From Nanobdellota archaeon (GTDB taxonomy: Archaea; Nanobdellota; Nanobdellia; Parvarchaeales; Parvarchaeaceae): a stretch of 51,065 bases of DNA. Below are positions 6,801 to 15,450 of the stretch, in pieces; positions within the stretch are counted from its first letter, which is position 1; each line of letters opens with the position of its first letter. The notes beneath the pieces are model-generated. The model was not told the origin of the DNA and searched no databases. It saw only the letters and a program-made list of their open reading frames with translations. The stretch covers positions 1 through 51,065 of the forward strand of contig JAKASS010000006.1 in assembly GCA_021818905.1 (NCBI GenBank), read 5' to 3'. The position numbers and the translations under genes were made by a program.

Positions 6801-8083
6801 GGATATATTCTCCGGGGCGTTCTTGGAAAAGGCACCACATACATTATGTGCGGCAGTTTGCATATCCACATGACCAATCTGTCGACGCCTAAACCAAAGC
6901 CAGAATGCGGTATAGCGCCGTATCTCCTAAGATCTATATACCATTTGTAATCGTCAGGGTTTAAACCATCCTCTTTCAGTCTATTTATCAGTGTCTCTTT
7001 ATCGTCTACCCTTTGGCCGCCGCCTATTATCTCTCCGTATCCTTCCGGCGCTAAAAGATCATTGCACAACACATGTGTAGGATCAGATGGATCAGGTTTG
7101 TGATAGAAAGGCTTTAATTTTATCGGATAATTCATTGCAAACACCGGTACGTCTAACTTCGAAGTTATTACTCTCTCTTCATCCGCCCCTAAATCAGCGC
7201 CATACTCAAGTTTTAAACCATTCTTATTTGCCAGGTCTATTACAGACTCGTAGTTCATTCTTAAGAACGGTTTTTCAACGGCGTTTTTCAACATTGTTTG
7301 GTCACGTTTAAGAACATTGAGTTCCACCTGGTTTTTTAGAAGCACGTTCTTTACTACGTGTTTTACCAGCCGCTCTTCTAGGCCCATAAGCCCGTTTAAA
7401 TCAAGAAAAGCTACTTCAGTTTCAGCGTGCCAGAATTCGGTAAGATGTCTCCAAGTTCTACTGTTTTCTGCTCTGAATGATGGCGCCACGGTATATATCT
7501 TCCAAAGCGAGTCTACCATCGCTTCTGCATAAAGCTGCCAGCTTTGAGAAAGATATGCCTTCTTATCAAAATATTTTATCTCGAACAGAGTAGAACCACC
7601 CTCTACGCTTCCACCGACAAAAGAAGGGGATTGCATTTCATAAAAGCCATTATTTCTAAAAAATTCGTGTATGCTTTCAAAGACGCTGGACCTTATCTTC
7701 ATTATCGAGGTAACCCTTCTGCTTCTTAGCCATAGGTGTCTATTGTCAAAAAGGAAGACTTTTTTATGGCCTTTCTTTATAGGAAATGGTTCAGCAAGGC
7801 CGTATATTTTTAAATCGTCTATAGAAATCTCATAACCTCCTTCGGCTCGCTTGTCTTCTTTCAGTTTACCAGTTAGCTCGAGAGAAGATTCTCTTGTAAT
7901 TTTACTTACTTCTGAGAATGTTTTATCCGAGACATGCGATACGCATTGTATTACATCAGAAGGATCTCTAAGCATTAGGAAGACATTGTTTTTGCCTTTT
8001 CGTATGTTGCTAACGAACCCCCTAAGCGTAACAGAAGTTCCGATATGTTCTTTGTTTGCCACATCGGAGATGAGTAGGTCCAT
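6797..8083 (-). CDS. asnS: Asparaginyl-tRNA synthetase
   Basis: 428 residues, class II synthetase. N-terminal OB-fold anticodon-binding domain (about 1-105), then the catalytic core with motif 2 FRAENSRTWRHLTEF (203-217) and motif 3 GFGLGVDRLVMW near residue 400. The discriminating loop GGSVEGGSTLF (157-167) and the ending PFPRTPRRIYP are typical of archaeal AsnRS rather than AspRS. A discrete AsnRS means asparagine can be charged directly, although an archaeal AspRS2/AsnRS-like enzyme is a remote alternative. Confidence 0.88.
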   Translation of the reverse strand: MDLLISDVANKEHIGTSVTLRGFVSNIRKGKNNVFLMLRDPSDVIQCVSHVSDKTFSEVSKITRESSLELTGKLKEDKRAEGGYEISIDDLKIYGLAEPFPIKKGHKKVFLFDNRHLWLRSRRVTSIMKIRSSVFESIHEFFRNNGFYEMQSPSFVGGSVEGGSTLFEIKYFDKKAYLSQSWQLYAEAMVDSLWKIYTVAPSFRAENSRTWRHLTEFWHAETEVAFLDLNGLMGLEERLVKHVVKNVLLKNQVELNVLKRDQTMLKNAVEKPFLRMNYESVIDLANKNGLKLEYGADLGADEERVITSKLDVPVFAMNYPIKLKPFYHKPDPSDPTHVLCNDLLAPEGYGEIIGGGQRVDDKETLINRLKEDGLNPDDYKWYIDLRRYGAIPHSGFGLGVDRLVMWICKLPHIMYVVPFPRTPRRIYP

Positions 8084-8180
8084 ATATTACCTTAAAGTGT
8101 CGATTATTTAAGATTTTAGGTTTTATAGGTTATTTACAGCGAAATTTATGCCCCCAGAGTATTATCCGCAAAACAAAAGC

Positions 8181-8188
8181 TTTAAATA
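8181..8188 (+). promoter_or_regulatory. Promoter of EF-1 alpha (BRE/TATA)
   Basis: aaaagc followed by tttaaata is a good archaeal BRE-TATA pair. It lies about 62 bp before the start codon, so the message would have a leader of roughly 35-40 bases. A purine-rich gaggcg at 8234-8239 just before the ATG fits a ribosome binding site. Confidence 0.6.
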
Positions 8189-8246
8189 ATGTAAGGTTGA
8201 TTTATAATATAATAAAATTGAGCTGAAACTCAAGAGGCGATTAAAT

Positions 8247-9521
8247 ATGGCAGAAACAAAACCACACATGAATTTGATTTTTGTAGGTCACGTAGACTCA
8301 GGTAAGTCTACGACTGTAGGAAGACTTCTATATGAAACTGGAAGCTTCAGCGAACAGGATAAGGCAAAGATCCAGAAGGAGATTCAAACGCTTGGTAAGG
8401 TAGACTTTGAATTTGCTTACTTTTTAGATACTTCGGGCGAAGAGAGAAAGAAAGGCGTAACTATCGATCTTAGCCACCAAAAGTTCGTCAGCGATAAGTA
8501 TGAATTTACGATAATCGACGCCCCGGGACACGTAGACTTTATTAAGAACATGATTACCGGTGCATCTGAGGCCGATGCAGCAGTTCTCGTAGTAGACGGG
8601 AAAGAAGGAGTTGCACCACAAACGAGGGAGCACACGTATCTTATTAGAGTATTCGGTATAAAGAGCCTTACTATCGCGATAAATAAGATGGACCTTCTCG
8701 GATATGATCAGAAGAAATATGAAGCGGTGAAAGAAGAAATAATGAAGACCGTAAAGATTTCATATCCTAATGGAGACAAGTTTGACTACATTCCTATCTC
8801 CTCCAAAGATGGAGTCAACTTGGTCAAAAAATCGGACAAAATGCCATGGTATACCGGCCCAACATTACTAGAAGCTCTTAATGCGTTACCTTTGCCAGAA
8901 AGGCCGACTAACTTACCTTTAAGGGTACCAATAGAAGACGTTTATACGATCCAAGGAGTAGGAACGGTACCTGTCGGTAAAGTGGTAAGCGGTGTAATAA
9001 AGCCAGGAGACAAAATCATGTTCGAACCTTCGCATGTAAGCGGCGAAGTCAAATCCGTTCAAATGCACTTTCAAAACCTTGCTCAAGCGGGACCGGGAGA
9101 CAATATCGGGTTCAACGTAAGGGGAATAGAAAAAGAACAGATAAAAAGAGGAGACGTAGCAGGATTAGTTTCAAGCCCACCGACCGTAGTAACAGAATTT
9201 ACCGGCCAGATAATAGTCCTTCAACATCCGACTGCTATATCCGCGGGATACAGTCCAGTACTTCACACGCACACTGCGCAGGTCCCGGTGAAATTCAAGA
9301 AGATTCTTAAGAAACTCGACCCTAAGACTGGTGCAGTTTTAGAAGAAAATCCAGCGACCATAAAACAAGGTGACGCGGCGATAGTAGTATTCGAGCCCCT
9401 GAAACCATTGTCTTTGGAAAAAGCAGATTCGATTCCACAGCTCGCCGGTTTCGTTGTAAGGGATATGGGTCTTACGATAGCCGCAGGAAGATGTACAGAT
9501 CTCGTGCAGAAGAAAGATTAG
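8247..9521 (+). CDS. tuf: Elongation factor 1-alpha
   Basis: 424 residues, full length. Delivers aminoacyl-tRNA to the ribosomal A site as a GTP complex. G1 GHVDSGKST (14-22), G3 DAPGH (91-95) and G4 NKMD (146-149) are intact, followed by the two beta-barrel domains with the usual IEDVYTIQGVGTVPVGKV segment. The switch I region reads EERKKGVTIDLSHQKF. It has its own strong promoter and ends in TAG, followed by a hairpin and T-run. It faces topA, which is read the other way. Confidence 0.97.
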   Translation: MAETKPHMNLIFVGHVDSGKSTTVGRLLYETGSFSEQDKAKIQKEIQTLGKVDFEFAYFLDTSGEERKKGVTIDLSHQKFVSDKYEFTIIDAPGHVDFIKNMITGASEADAAVLVVDGKEGVAPQTREHTYLIRVFGIKSLTIAINKMDLLGYDQKKYEAVKEEIMKTVKISYPNGDKFDYIPISSKDGVNLVKKSDKMPWYTGPTLLEALNALPLPERPTNLPLRVPIEDVYTIQGVGTVPVGKVVSGVIKPGDKIMFEPSHVSGEVKSVQMHFQNLAQAGPGDNIGFNVRGIEKEQIKRGDVAGLVSSPPTVVTEFTGQIIVLQHPTAISAGYSPVLHTHTAQVPVKFKKILKKLDPKTGAVLEENPATIKQGDAAIVVFEPLKPLSLEKADSIPQLAGFVVRDMGLTIAAGRCTDLVQKKD

Positions 9522-9536
9522 ATCTTACAGCAATCT

Positions 9537-9558
9537 AGATTAGAAATCTGATTTTTTT
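9537..9558 (+). terminator. Terminator after EF-1 alpha
   Basis: A short stem (agat 9537-9540 with atct 9546-9549) is followed by seven thymines at 9552-9558. Archaeal RNA polymerase stops at T-runs; the hairpin is weak and may be incidental. Confidence 0.45.
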
Positions 9559-9609
9559 AAGACTATTTGCTGCCGATTTATCACAAAATTTACGGTCGAG
9601 AAAATTAAT

Positions 9610-11694
9610 TTATTGTTTATCTTTAGCAGCTGCAGTTTCCTTTTTAGCTTTAACGGCCACCAGCTTTTTTTGTTTTAAGTCCTCTTTCTTTGGTTTACAT
9701 GCAGGGTTTACACAAAATATGTAAGTTCTTTTGCTTTCCTTAGCATGCCATTCAATCATGTGTATACCGCATTTAGTACATGTCTGCGGTGATATGAACA
9801 TGTACCCAGACTGCGGTAATGGCATCCCAAAATGACACTTCGGATAATCGGCGCAGCCGACAAATCTTTTATGGGTCTTTTTAGATACTATCATCTTTAG
9901 ATTTCCACCACTTTTAGGACACTTACCGAATATGTATTGCTGCAGCAGGGCCTTATGCATAAGTTCCTTTATCTCTTTTCTCTTGCTGACCAATTGTGTA
10001 AGTAACTCCTTGATCATCTTTCTAGAATCGTCGACAACTTCTTCCTTTGTCTTTTTTCCGAGTTCTATCTCTTTCATCTCATCTTCCAATGCAGCAGTGA
10101 GTTTAGGGCTTGTTAAATCTTCAGATATCTTTTTCAAGTTTTCTATAACTGCAAAAGCCATCTCGCTGGGAATAAGTGTCCGACTTGCGGATATATAACG
10201 TCTCTCCATAAGTTTCTTCAATATTTCTGGTCTTGTCGCCTTTGTTCCAAGTCTAGAATCCTCCATAAGTTTCATCATGCCACCTTGCGAATAATGAGGT
10301 GGCGGCGTAGTCATGTCTTCAAGCTCTTCTACGGATTTAATTTTTATCACATCGCCTTCCTTTAGCTCCGGCAAAACATTTTCTTCATATTTCGAATAAG
10401 TGTATACGTTTCTCCATCCGGGTATTATCGCTCTAGAGCCGTGAGCAGAAAATTCTTTGCCGCCGATGCTTAGCTTTATATTCATCAACTCTTCTTTCGA
10501 AGGATTTGACAGCGTTGCTAAAAATCTTCTAGAAATCAGATCAAATATTTTTTCATCTTGGCGGGGCAGGTTTTCTTTCGGGACCATAACTGGGTGGATG
10601 GGGGGGTGGTCTTTTGCTTCTTTTCCTTTTGTTGGATGTAACGCGGTCTTTTTTATTTCTTCTGCGAATTTGTTGTAATGCGGTGATTTACCGAGCTCAT
10701 CAATTATCTCACCTAAATTAAGGGTTGGAGGATAAGCTTCGCTGTCCGTACGCGGATAAGAAACGTAACCCTTCATGTAGAGTCCTTGTACTATGCGCAT
10801 AGCGTTAGGAACACTAAAGCCGATTGATGCTGCGCTTCTTAAAAATCCAGTTGTGTTGAACGGTTTTGGAGGCGCAACTTCTCTGATTTTTTTGACAACT
10901 TCTTTTACCTTTGCCGTTTTTTTCGTCTTTACCTTTCTTATAGAAGTAGCTAACTTTACATCGAATATCTTGTCTTCTACGGATTCGGCTGTAAACAATT
11001 CTTTGCCTGAACTTAGCGTGGTTATAAAACGCCAGTATTTCTGCGGTTTGAATGCCCTCCTTTCGGCATCTCGATCGACTATAAGAGTAAGCGTTGGCGT
11101 TTGAACTCGGCCTACAGATAAAAAAGAATTGCCGAGTCTTTCTGCAGCCAGAGATATAAATCTCGTTAGTACAGCACCTATTATAAGATCTATTTCTCTT
11201 CTTGCATCCGCGCTGTCTGAAAGATTTTTATCAGGTTTTTTTAGGTTCAAAAAAGCATCATGTAATTCTTTAGCAGTAAGAGAAGAGAAAATGCTTCTGA
11301 ACACTTGTGCGTTTTTATTGGCGCTTTTGGCTACGTCTATGGCTTCGAAGCCTATAGATTCTCCTTCAGTGTCGTAGTCAGTTGCGATTATGACCTTGTC
11401 GGCTTTTTTGGCGTATTTATTTATAACTTCTATGTTGTCTAGAGCAGTCGGTACATATTCGAGTTTCGCATCTACAAGCTTGTTCAATGTAGCTTCATCC
11501 CATTTTTTGAATGCTTCTGGGTATCGCACATCCTTTATGTGGCCTTTAAGCGGTACTACCACAGAGTCTTCGCCGTTTATTTTTGTGAACCAGAATTTAA
11601 CTAAACCAAGTTCCTCGCTTCTTAATTTGCTTTCTGCGAGGTTTTTTGCTATAGTCTCTGCGGCCGTACTTTTTTCTGCTATTATTAGCTGCAT
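9610..11694 (-). CDS. topA: DNA topoisomerase I (type IA)
   Basis: 694 residues. Relaxes negative supercoils through a 5'-phosphotyrosine link. TOPRIM domain at the N-terminus with E7 and DYDTEGE (106-112), the SVGRVQTPTL segment (193-202), and the catalytic tyrosine Y313 in SYPRTDSEAYP. The C-terminal region has cysteine-rich zinc-ribbon segments (CPKSGGNLK...GCADYPKC and CTKCG...CVNPAC), the first of which has lost one usual cysteine, followed by a lysine-rich tail. Length matches archaeal type IA enzymes; no helicase domain, so it is not reverse gyrase. Confidence 0.95.
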   Translation of the reverse strand: MQLIIAEKSTAAETIAKNLAESKLRSEELGLVKFWFTKINGEDSVVVPLKGHIKDVRYPEAFKKWDEATLNKLVDAKLEYVPTALDNIEVINKYAKKADKVIIATDYDTEGESIGFEAIDVAKSANKNAQVFRSIFSSLTAKELHDAFLNLKKPDKNLSDSADARREIDLIIGAVLTRFISLAAERLGNSFLSVGRVQTPTLTLIVDRDAERRAFKPQKYWRFITTLSSGKELFTAESVEDKIFDVKLATSIRKVKTKKTAKVKEVVKKIREVAPPKPFNTTGFLRSAASIGFSVPNAMRIVQGLYMKGYVSYPRTDSEAYPPTLNLGEIIDELGKSPHYNKFAEEIKKTALHPTKGKEAKDHPPIHPVMVPKENLPRQDEKIFDLISRRFLATLSNPSKEELMNIKLSIGGKEFSAHGSRAIIPGWRNVYTYSKYEENVLPELKEGDVIKIKSVEELEDMTTPPPHYSQGGMMKLMEDSRLGTKATRPEILKKLMERRYISASRTLIPSEMAFAVIENLKKISEDLTSPKLTAALEDEMKEIELGKKTKEEVVDDSRKMIKELLTQLVSKRKEIKELMHKALLQQYIFGKCPKSGGNLKMIVSKKTHKRFVGCADYPKCHFGMPLPQSGYMFISPQTCTKCGIHMIEWHAKESKRTYIFCVNPACKPKKEDLKQKKLVAVKAKKETAAAKDKQ

Positions 11695-11733
11695 TATACA
11701 GTTTGAAAATTGTCCTATATAAGTATATCTATT

Positions 11734-12996
11734 TTATTTAGTCGACTCGGCAGGTCTCTCTTGCGGGGATTGTACATAGGTAAATACCAAGAAAGAACCC
11801 AGTATTGCGATTATCGCAACGGAGAATGTGGCTAGATAACCGAATTGGTATGAGATTACTCCCGATAAGAATGCACCTATGACTGCTGAGACCCCCAGGA
11901 TAGCGACCCAGACACCTATGTAATGTCCACGTCCAAGGTCCCTGATTTGCATATAAAGTATAACAGACGACGCGATGTTCCAGACCGCGTAACCGATACC
12001 CGCAATGAAATATCCTATAATATTAAGTTCTAGGAAATAAGTCGGGATAAGAATAGCTGGCACCGCAACAAGGAAACAACCGGACATTCTTACTATGTTT
12101 GAAGCAAGGTAAGACGTGCCAAGGTTTATTTTTCTTATAAGTAATATTACAGATATATATATGCAGAGCTGTGCAACGCTATTCAATATGTTAACTAGAA
12201 ATATATTGCTATAACTTATCGAGTGTGCACTCAAGTATGGGATATAGGACGTATTAAAAAGATACATGCTGGCATTGAATAGGCCTATCGCAGCTAATAA
12301 TATGTAGATATTTCTTATTTTCTTGTTTACAAGACCCGCCGCTATCTTCTGGATTAGCCTATAGCCAGTGAGGATATAGGGGGTCTTGCTTAACATATTT
12401 AATAAGGCGAAACTTCTCTTCACGAGTTTATGGCGGGCTTCCGCAGGTTTAATTTTGTCTGGCCGTACCAATAACATCGCAAGCATGAGCGAAATCGCGT
12501 TGAACACTAGAAGTAACATTAAATAATCTTTTATGAATCCGCCGCCTATGAAGAGCCCAGGGATTGTGCCGATTATAGAACCGGATATCGAAAGTATACT
12601 ATAGCGACTAAAATATCTAGGAAGGGCCGGATTTTTTCGGCGCGACATTATGAGTATATTTATAGCTGGAGAAGATGCCGTGGCTATGAAAGCATATATC
12701 CCATATGTAGCCTCTATCACAGGGACAAAAGCCAGAAGATAGAATATCAATAATATCGGAAACGAGCCGACTATCGAAATCAATATGAAAAGTTTTATTT
12801 TCCCGAGCTTATCGGTTAAGTCCCCCCAGAAAAGTGAAGCCGGTATGCTTACAAGCTCGAACAAAGTTATGGCAATCGCGACATTATAGACGTTTCCATG
12901 TGAAGCTAGGATATAGAGTGGTAGAAGCACGCTCAAACCACCGGACAAGGCGGAGATCGGTAATATCGTGTACATCCAATTCGAAGAGTTTGCCAT
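11734..12996 (-). CDS. Major facilitator superfamily transporter
   Basis: 420 residues with about twelve hydrophobic helices in two halves joined by a charged loop (RPDKIKPAEARHKLVKRS, near residues 178-195). The loop after the second helix, FWGDLTDKLGKIK (residues 56-68), is the MFS motif A (GxLaDrxGrr-like). The substrate cannot be told; drug or metabolite export and sugar or amino acid uptake are all possible. It precedes no obvious partner, although UMP kinase lies upstream on the same strand with a gap of about 40 bases. Confidence 0.82.
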   Translation of the reverse strand: MANSSNWMYTILPISALSGGLSVLLPLYILASHGNVYNVAIAITLFELVSIPASLFWGDLTDKLGKIKLFILISIVGSFPILLIFYLLAFVPVIEATYGIYAFIATASSPAINILIMSRRKNPALPRYFSRYSILSISGSIIGTIPGLFIGGGFIKDYLMLLLVFNAISLMLAMLLVRPDKIKPAEARHKLVKRSFALLNMLSKTPYILTGYRLIQKIAAGLVNKKIRNIYILLAAIGLFNASMYLFNTSYIPYLSAHSISYSNIFLVNILNSVAQLCIYISVILLIRKINLGTSYLASNIVRMSGCFLVAVPAILIPTYFLELNIIGYFIAGIGYAVWNIASSVILYMQIRDLGRGHYIGVWVAILGVSAVIGAFLSGVISYQFGYLATFSVAIIAILGSFLVFTYVQSPQERPAESTK

Positions 12997-13036
12997 TAGT
13001 AGTTATAATTAAACGAATATTTATTATTTTTATAGC

Positions 13037-13675
13037 TCACTCTATTAGCGTACCAGAAAATTCTTTACCGTGTATATAAGATGCAATATCACTTATTTTA
13101 TTCGTTACTATGACTTTTATTCCGTTTTTCTTGCATATGGCGCCGGCTTGCGGGTCAAATATAAAGTTCATTCCGGGGGTTCTTTTGCCCCGGTTTATTT
13201 TGTAAAGCGTTTCAAAAGAAAGGGTTTTTAGAAGTTTTGCATCGTCAAACTTATTTGGATCTTTGTCGTAAACGCCTTCCTCCTTCGAGAGATTAAAAAT
13301 GGCCTTTGCCTTGGAGGCTATAGCTGCGTATGCAGCGCAGATGTCAGTCGTCCAGCCTATCTCGAAACCGCCAGTTACGATAAGTCTTTTAGTTTTTATA
13401 AGGCGCGGGTCGCCTTCGTATAATTCTCCCCCCAATACTTTGTTAACTATTAATGCATTCAGTAGAGTGGACTTTATGCCGACGAGGTGCAGGTCTTCAG
13501 ATTTTAATTTAAATAACGAAGCAAATTTTATGTATTCTCTTGCCAACCTGCCGCCACCGCAGATAATTATGAAATTCTCGTCAGAGTTGCGTATGACCTT
13601 ATTTAGAGCGCGGACCTTTTCGGGACTTTCGAAAAGAAAAGAACCGCCCAATGATATAACTATTGCCATAGCCAA
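13037..13675 (-). CDS. pyrH: UMP kinase (archaeal type)
   Basis: 212 residues, amino acid kinase fold. Phosphorylates UMP to UDP. N-terminal IVISLGGSFLF is the phosphate-binding loop; FIIICGGGRLAREYI, the TDICAAYAA segment and a nucleotide-binding region with KEEGVYDKDPNKF follow, in the order known from archaeal PyrH. Slightly shorter than the usual 225 or so residues. MAM at the start offers two in-frame starts two codons apart (13675 or 13669). Confidence 0.9.
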   Translation of the reverse strand: MAMAIVISLGGSFLFESPEKVRALNKVIRNSDENFIIICGGGRLAREYIKFASLFKLKSEDLHLVGIKSTLLNALIVNKVLGGELYEGDPRLIKTKRLIVTGGFEIGWTTDICAAYAAIASKAKAIFNLSKEEGVYDKDPNKFDDAKLLKTLSFETLYKINRGKRTPGMNFIFDPQAGAICKKNGIKVIVTNKISDIASYIHGKEFSGTLIE

Positions 13676-13748
13676 TTATTATAAACACGTATACTTTATA
13701 TTTGCTACTAATTTTTAGGTTTATTTGATAGACAAAGATAGAATAAGT

Positions 13749-13755
13749 ATTAAAT
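13749..13755 (+). promoter_or_regulatory. TATA-like element of initiator tRNA
   Basis: attaaat centred 29 bp upstream of the 5' end of the tRNA, the expected distance for transcription starting at or a few bases before the mature end. Confidence 0.4.
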
Positions 13756-13780
13756 GTTCGGATATGCTAGTTAATAACAT

Positions 13781-13881
13781 AGCGGGATGGAGCAGCCAGG
13801 AGTGCTCGTCGGGCTCATAGGAGCTGGGTCTTTTATTACTGGGGCACCCGAAGGCCGGTGGTTCAAATCCACCTCCCGCTA
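13781..13881 (+). tRNA. Initiator tRNA-Met (CAT) with a 26-base intron
   Basis: Acceptor AGCGGGA pairs with TCCCGCT, giving the A1:U72 pair of initiators, and A13881 is the discriminator. The anticodon stem TCGGG/CCCGA has the three G:C pairs next to the loop that mark initiator tRNAs. Anticodon CAT is at 13816-13818. The loop is interrupted by an intron after position 37 (13820-13845). The T arm GGTGG-TTCAAAT-CCACC is standard. No encoded CCA. It lies about 100 bp before the gene for MetRS. Confidence 0.93.
13820..13845 (+). other. tRNA intron at canonical position 37/38
   Basis: Removing these 26 bases restores a seven-base loop CTCATAA between TCGGG and CCCGA. CTCA (13814-13817) can pair with TGGG (13840-13843), leaving three-base bulges TAG and GCA, each cut after its second base. 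That is the outer half of a bulge-helix-bulge; I see no good inner helix, so the motif looks relaxed. Confidence 0.8.
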
Positions 13882-13986
13882 ATATTTGTGATAAACGGTG
13901 CATTTAAGTGCCGTTTCTATATAAAGTTACAAACATCTTAAAGGTTTTAAAGTATAAATCTTCTTTCTAACTTAGGGGTCACAAAC

Positions 13987-15450
13987 ATGGAAAAATTTTA
14001 TGTAACTACGCCTATATATTATGTTACCGCTAAGCCACACTTAGGCCATGCTTTTGCTACAATCGTAGCCGATATTTTAGCTCGCTGGAATAGAATTCTA
14101 GGCAAAGAGGTTTTTTTCCTAACTGGCACAGACGAACATGGTACAAAAATAGAAAAAGCCGCTAGAGAAGCCGGTAAGACTCCAAAAGAATTTGTTGATG
14201 AAGTCGCAAATATGTATATGGGGGCGTGGAAAGCTTTGGACATATCTTACGATAAATTTATAAGAACAACAGACGAAGAACACGAAAAAGCTGTCTCGGA
14301 ATTTGTAAGACTCGTTTGGGACAACAAAGACATTTATAAGGGAGTATACGAAGGCTGGTATTGCGTTCCAGATGAAACTTTCATAGCAGATTTCGAAGTA
14401 AAGGATGGAAAATGTCCAGAATGCGGAAGAGACGTTCAAAGAGTAAAAGAGGATGCTTACTTCTTTGCCTTAAGTAGCTATAAGGAAGATCTTTTAAGAA
14501 TATTCGAAGAAAACCCAGATTTTGTAAAACCAAATTCTAGATTAAATGAAATAGTTAAAATACTTAAAGGTACTCTTAGAGATTTGGATATAACTAGAAA
14601 ATCGGTAACATGGGGAATTCCATTTGAACCCGATAAAGAACAAACGGTATATGTTTGGTTTGATGCCCTTATAAATTACATAAGCGCTTTAGGTTGGCCA
14701 AATGGTAGCAAATTTACGGAATTTTGGCCGGCAGATGTTCATATTGTTGGAAAAGAAATCAGCCGGTTCCACGCAGTAATTTGGCCAGCAATGTTATTAT
14801 CAGCAGGAATAGATCTACCAAAAACGATTTTAGTGCATGGGTGGTGGACAGTAGAAGGCAAAAAAATGGGCAAATCTTTAGGTAATGCCGTAAACCCGAT
14901 TGACCTTTCCAAAAAATATTCTGTTGACGCATTACGTTATTTCTTGGTAAAAGAAAAATCAATATGGGAAGACGGAGATTTCTCTGAAAGCGGATTAGTT
15001 TCTAGAATAAATGGCGAGCTACTTGCAGACCTAGGCAATCTAGTTGCAAGGGTACTGACTCTCGCAGAAAAATTCAAGGGGAAAATAGATGGGAAAGCGG
15101 AAATCGCAGATAATCTGAATATGAGCAGAATAATGGAATTATTCGACGGATATGATATAAATGGCGCACTAAACGAGATTTGGGCTTTTGTGCGTAGCAT
15201 AAATAAATACATAAACGATACAGAACCTTGGAAATTGGACGGCCCTAGATTGGGCACCGTCCTTAATAATTCTTTGGAGGCTTTAAGGATAATATCGATT
15301 TTGTTGTATCCATTCATGCCGTCTACAAGTGAAAGTATGCAGGCTCAATTGGGTATAAAGTTAGGCACAATCAACGACTGCAAATTTGGAACATTTAATG
15401 GTAAAGTTAAGAGGGGCAAAAATCTATTCGATAAGATAGTTACAGCTTAA
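13987..15450 (+). CDS. metG: Methionyl-tRNA synthetase, bacterial type
   Basis: 487 residues, class I. PHLGH (17-21) is the HIGH motif and KKMGKS (292-297) the KMSKS motif. TPIYYVTAKPHLGHAFATIV and YVWFDALINYISALG match the bacterial MetG form; archaeal MetRS normally has SALPYANGPIHxGH, KFSTS and a large insert with several zinc knuckles. Here only one CxxC (C143, C146) is present. The C-terminal anticodon-binding helices follow, and no tRNA-binding C-terminal domain is attached. Most likely acquired from bacteria. It sits beside the initiator tRNA-Met gene, and its stop overlaps the convergent acyl-CoA synthetase. Confidence 0.93.
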   Translation: MEKFYVTTPIYYVTAKPHLGHAFATIVADILARWNRILGKEVFFLTGTDEHGTKIEKAAREAGKTPKEFVDEVANMYMGAWKALDISYDKFIRTTDEEHEKAVSEFVRLVWDNKDIYKGVYEGWYCVPDETFIADFEVKDGKCPECGRDVQRVKEDAYFFALSSYKEDLLRIFEENPDFVKPNSRLNEIVKILKGTLRDLDITRKSVTWGIPFEPDKEQTVYVWFDALINYISALGWPNGSKFTEFWPADVHIVGKEISRFHAVIWPAMLLSAGIDLPKTILVHGWWTVEGKKMGKSLGNAVNPIDLSKKYSVDALRYFLVKEKSIWEDGDFSESGLVSRINGELLADLGNLVARVLTLAEKFKGKIDGKAEIADNLNMSRIMELFDGYDINGALNEIWAFVRSINKYINDTEPWKLDGPRLGTVLNNSLEALRIISILLYPFMPSTSESMQAQLGIKLGTINDCKFGTFNGKVKRGKNLFDKIVTA

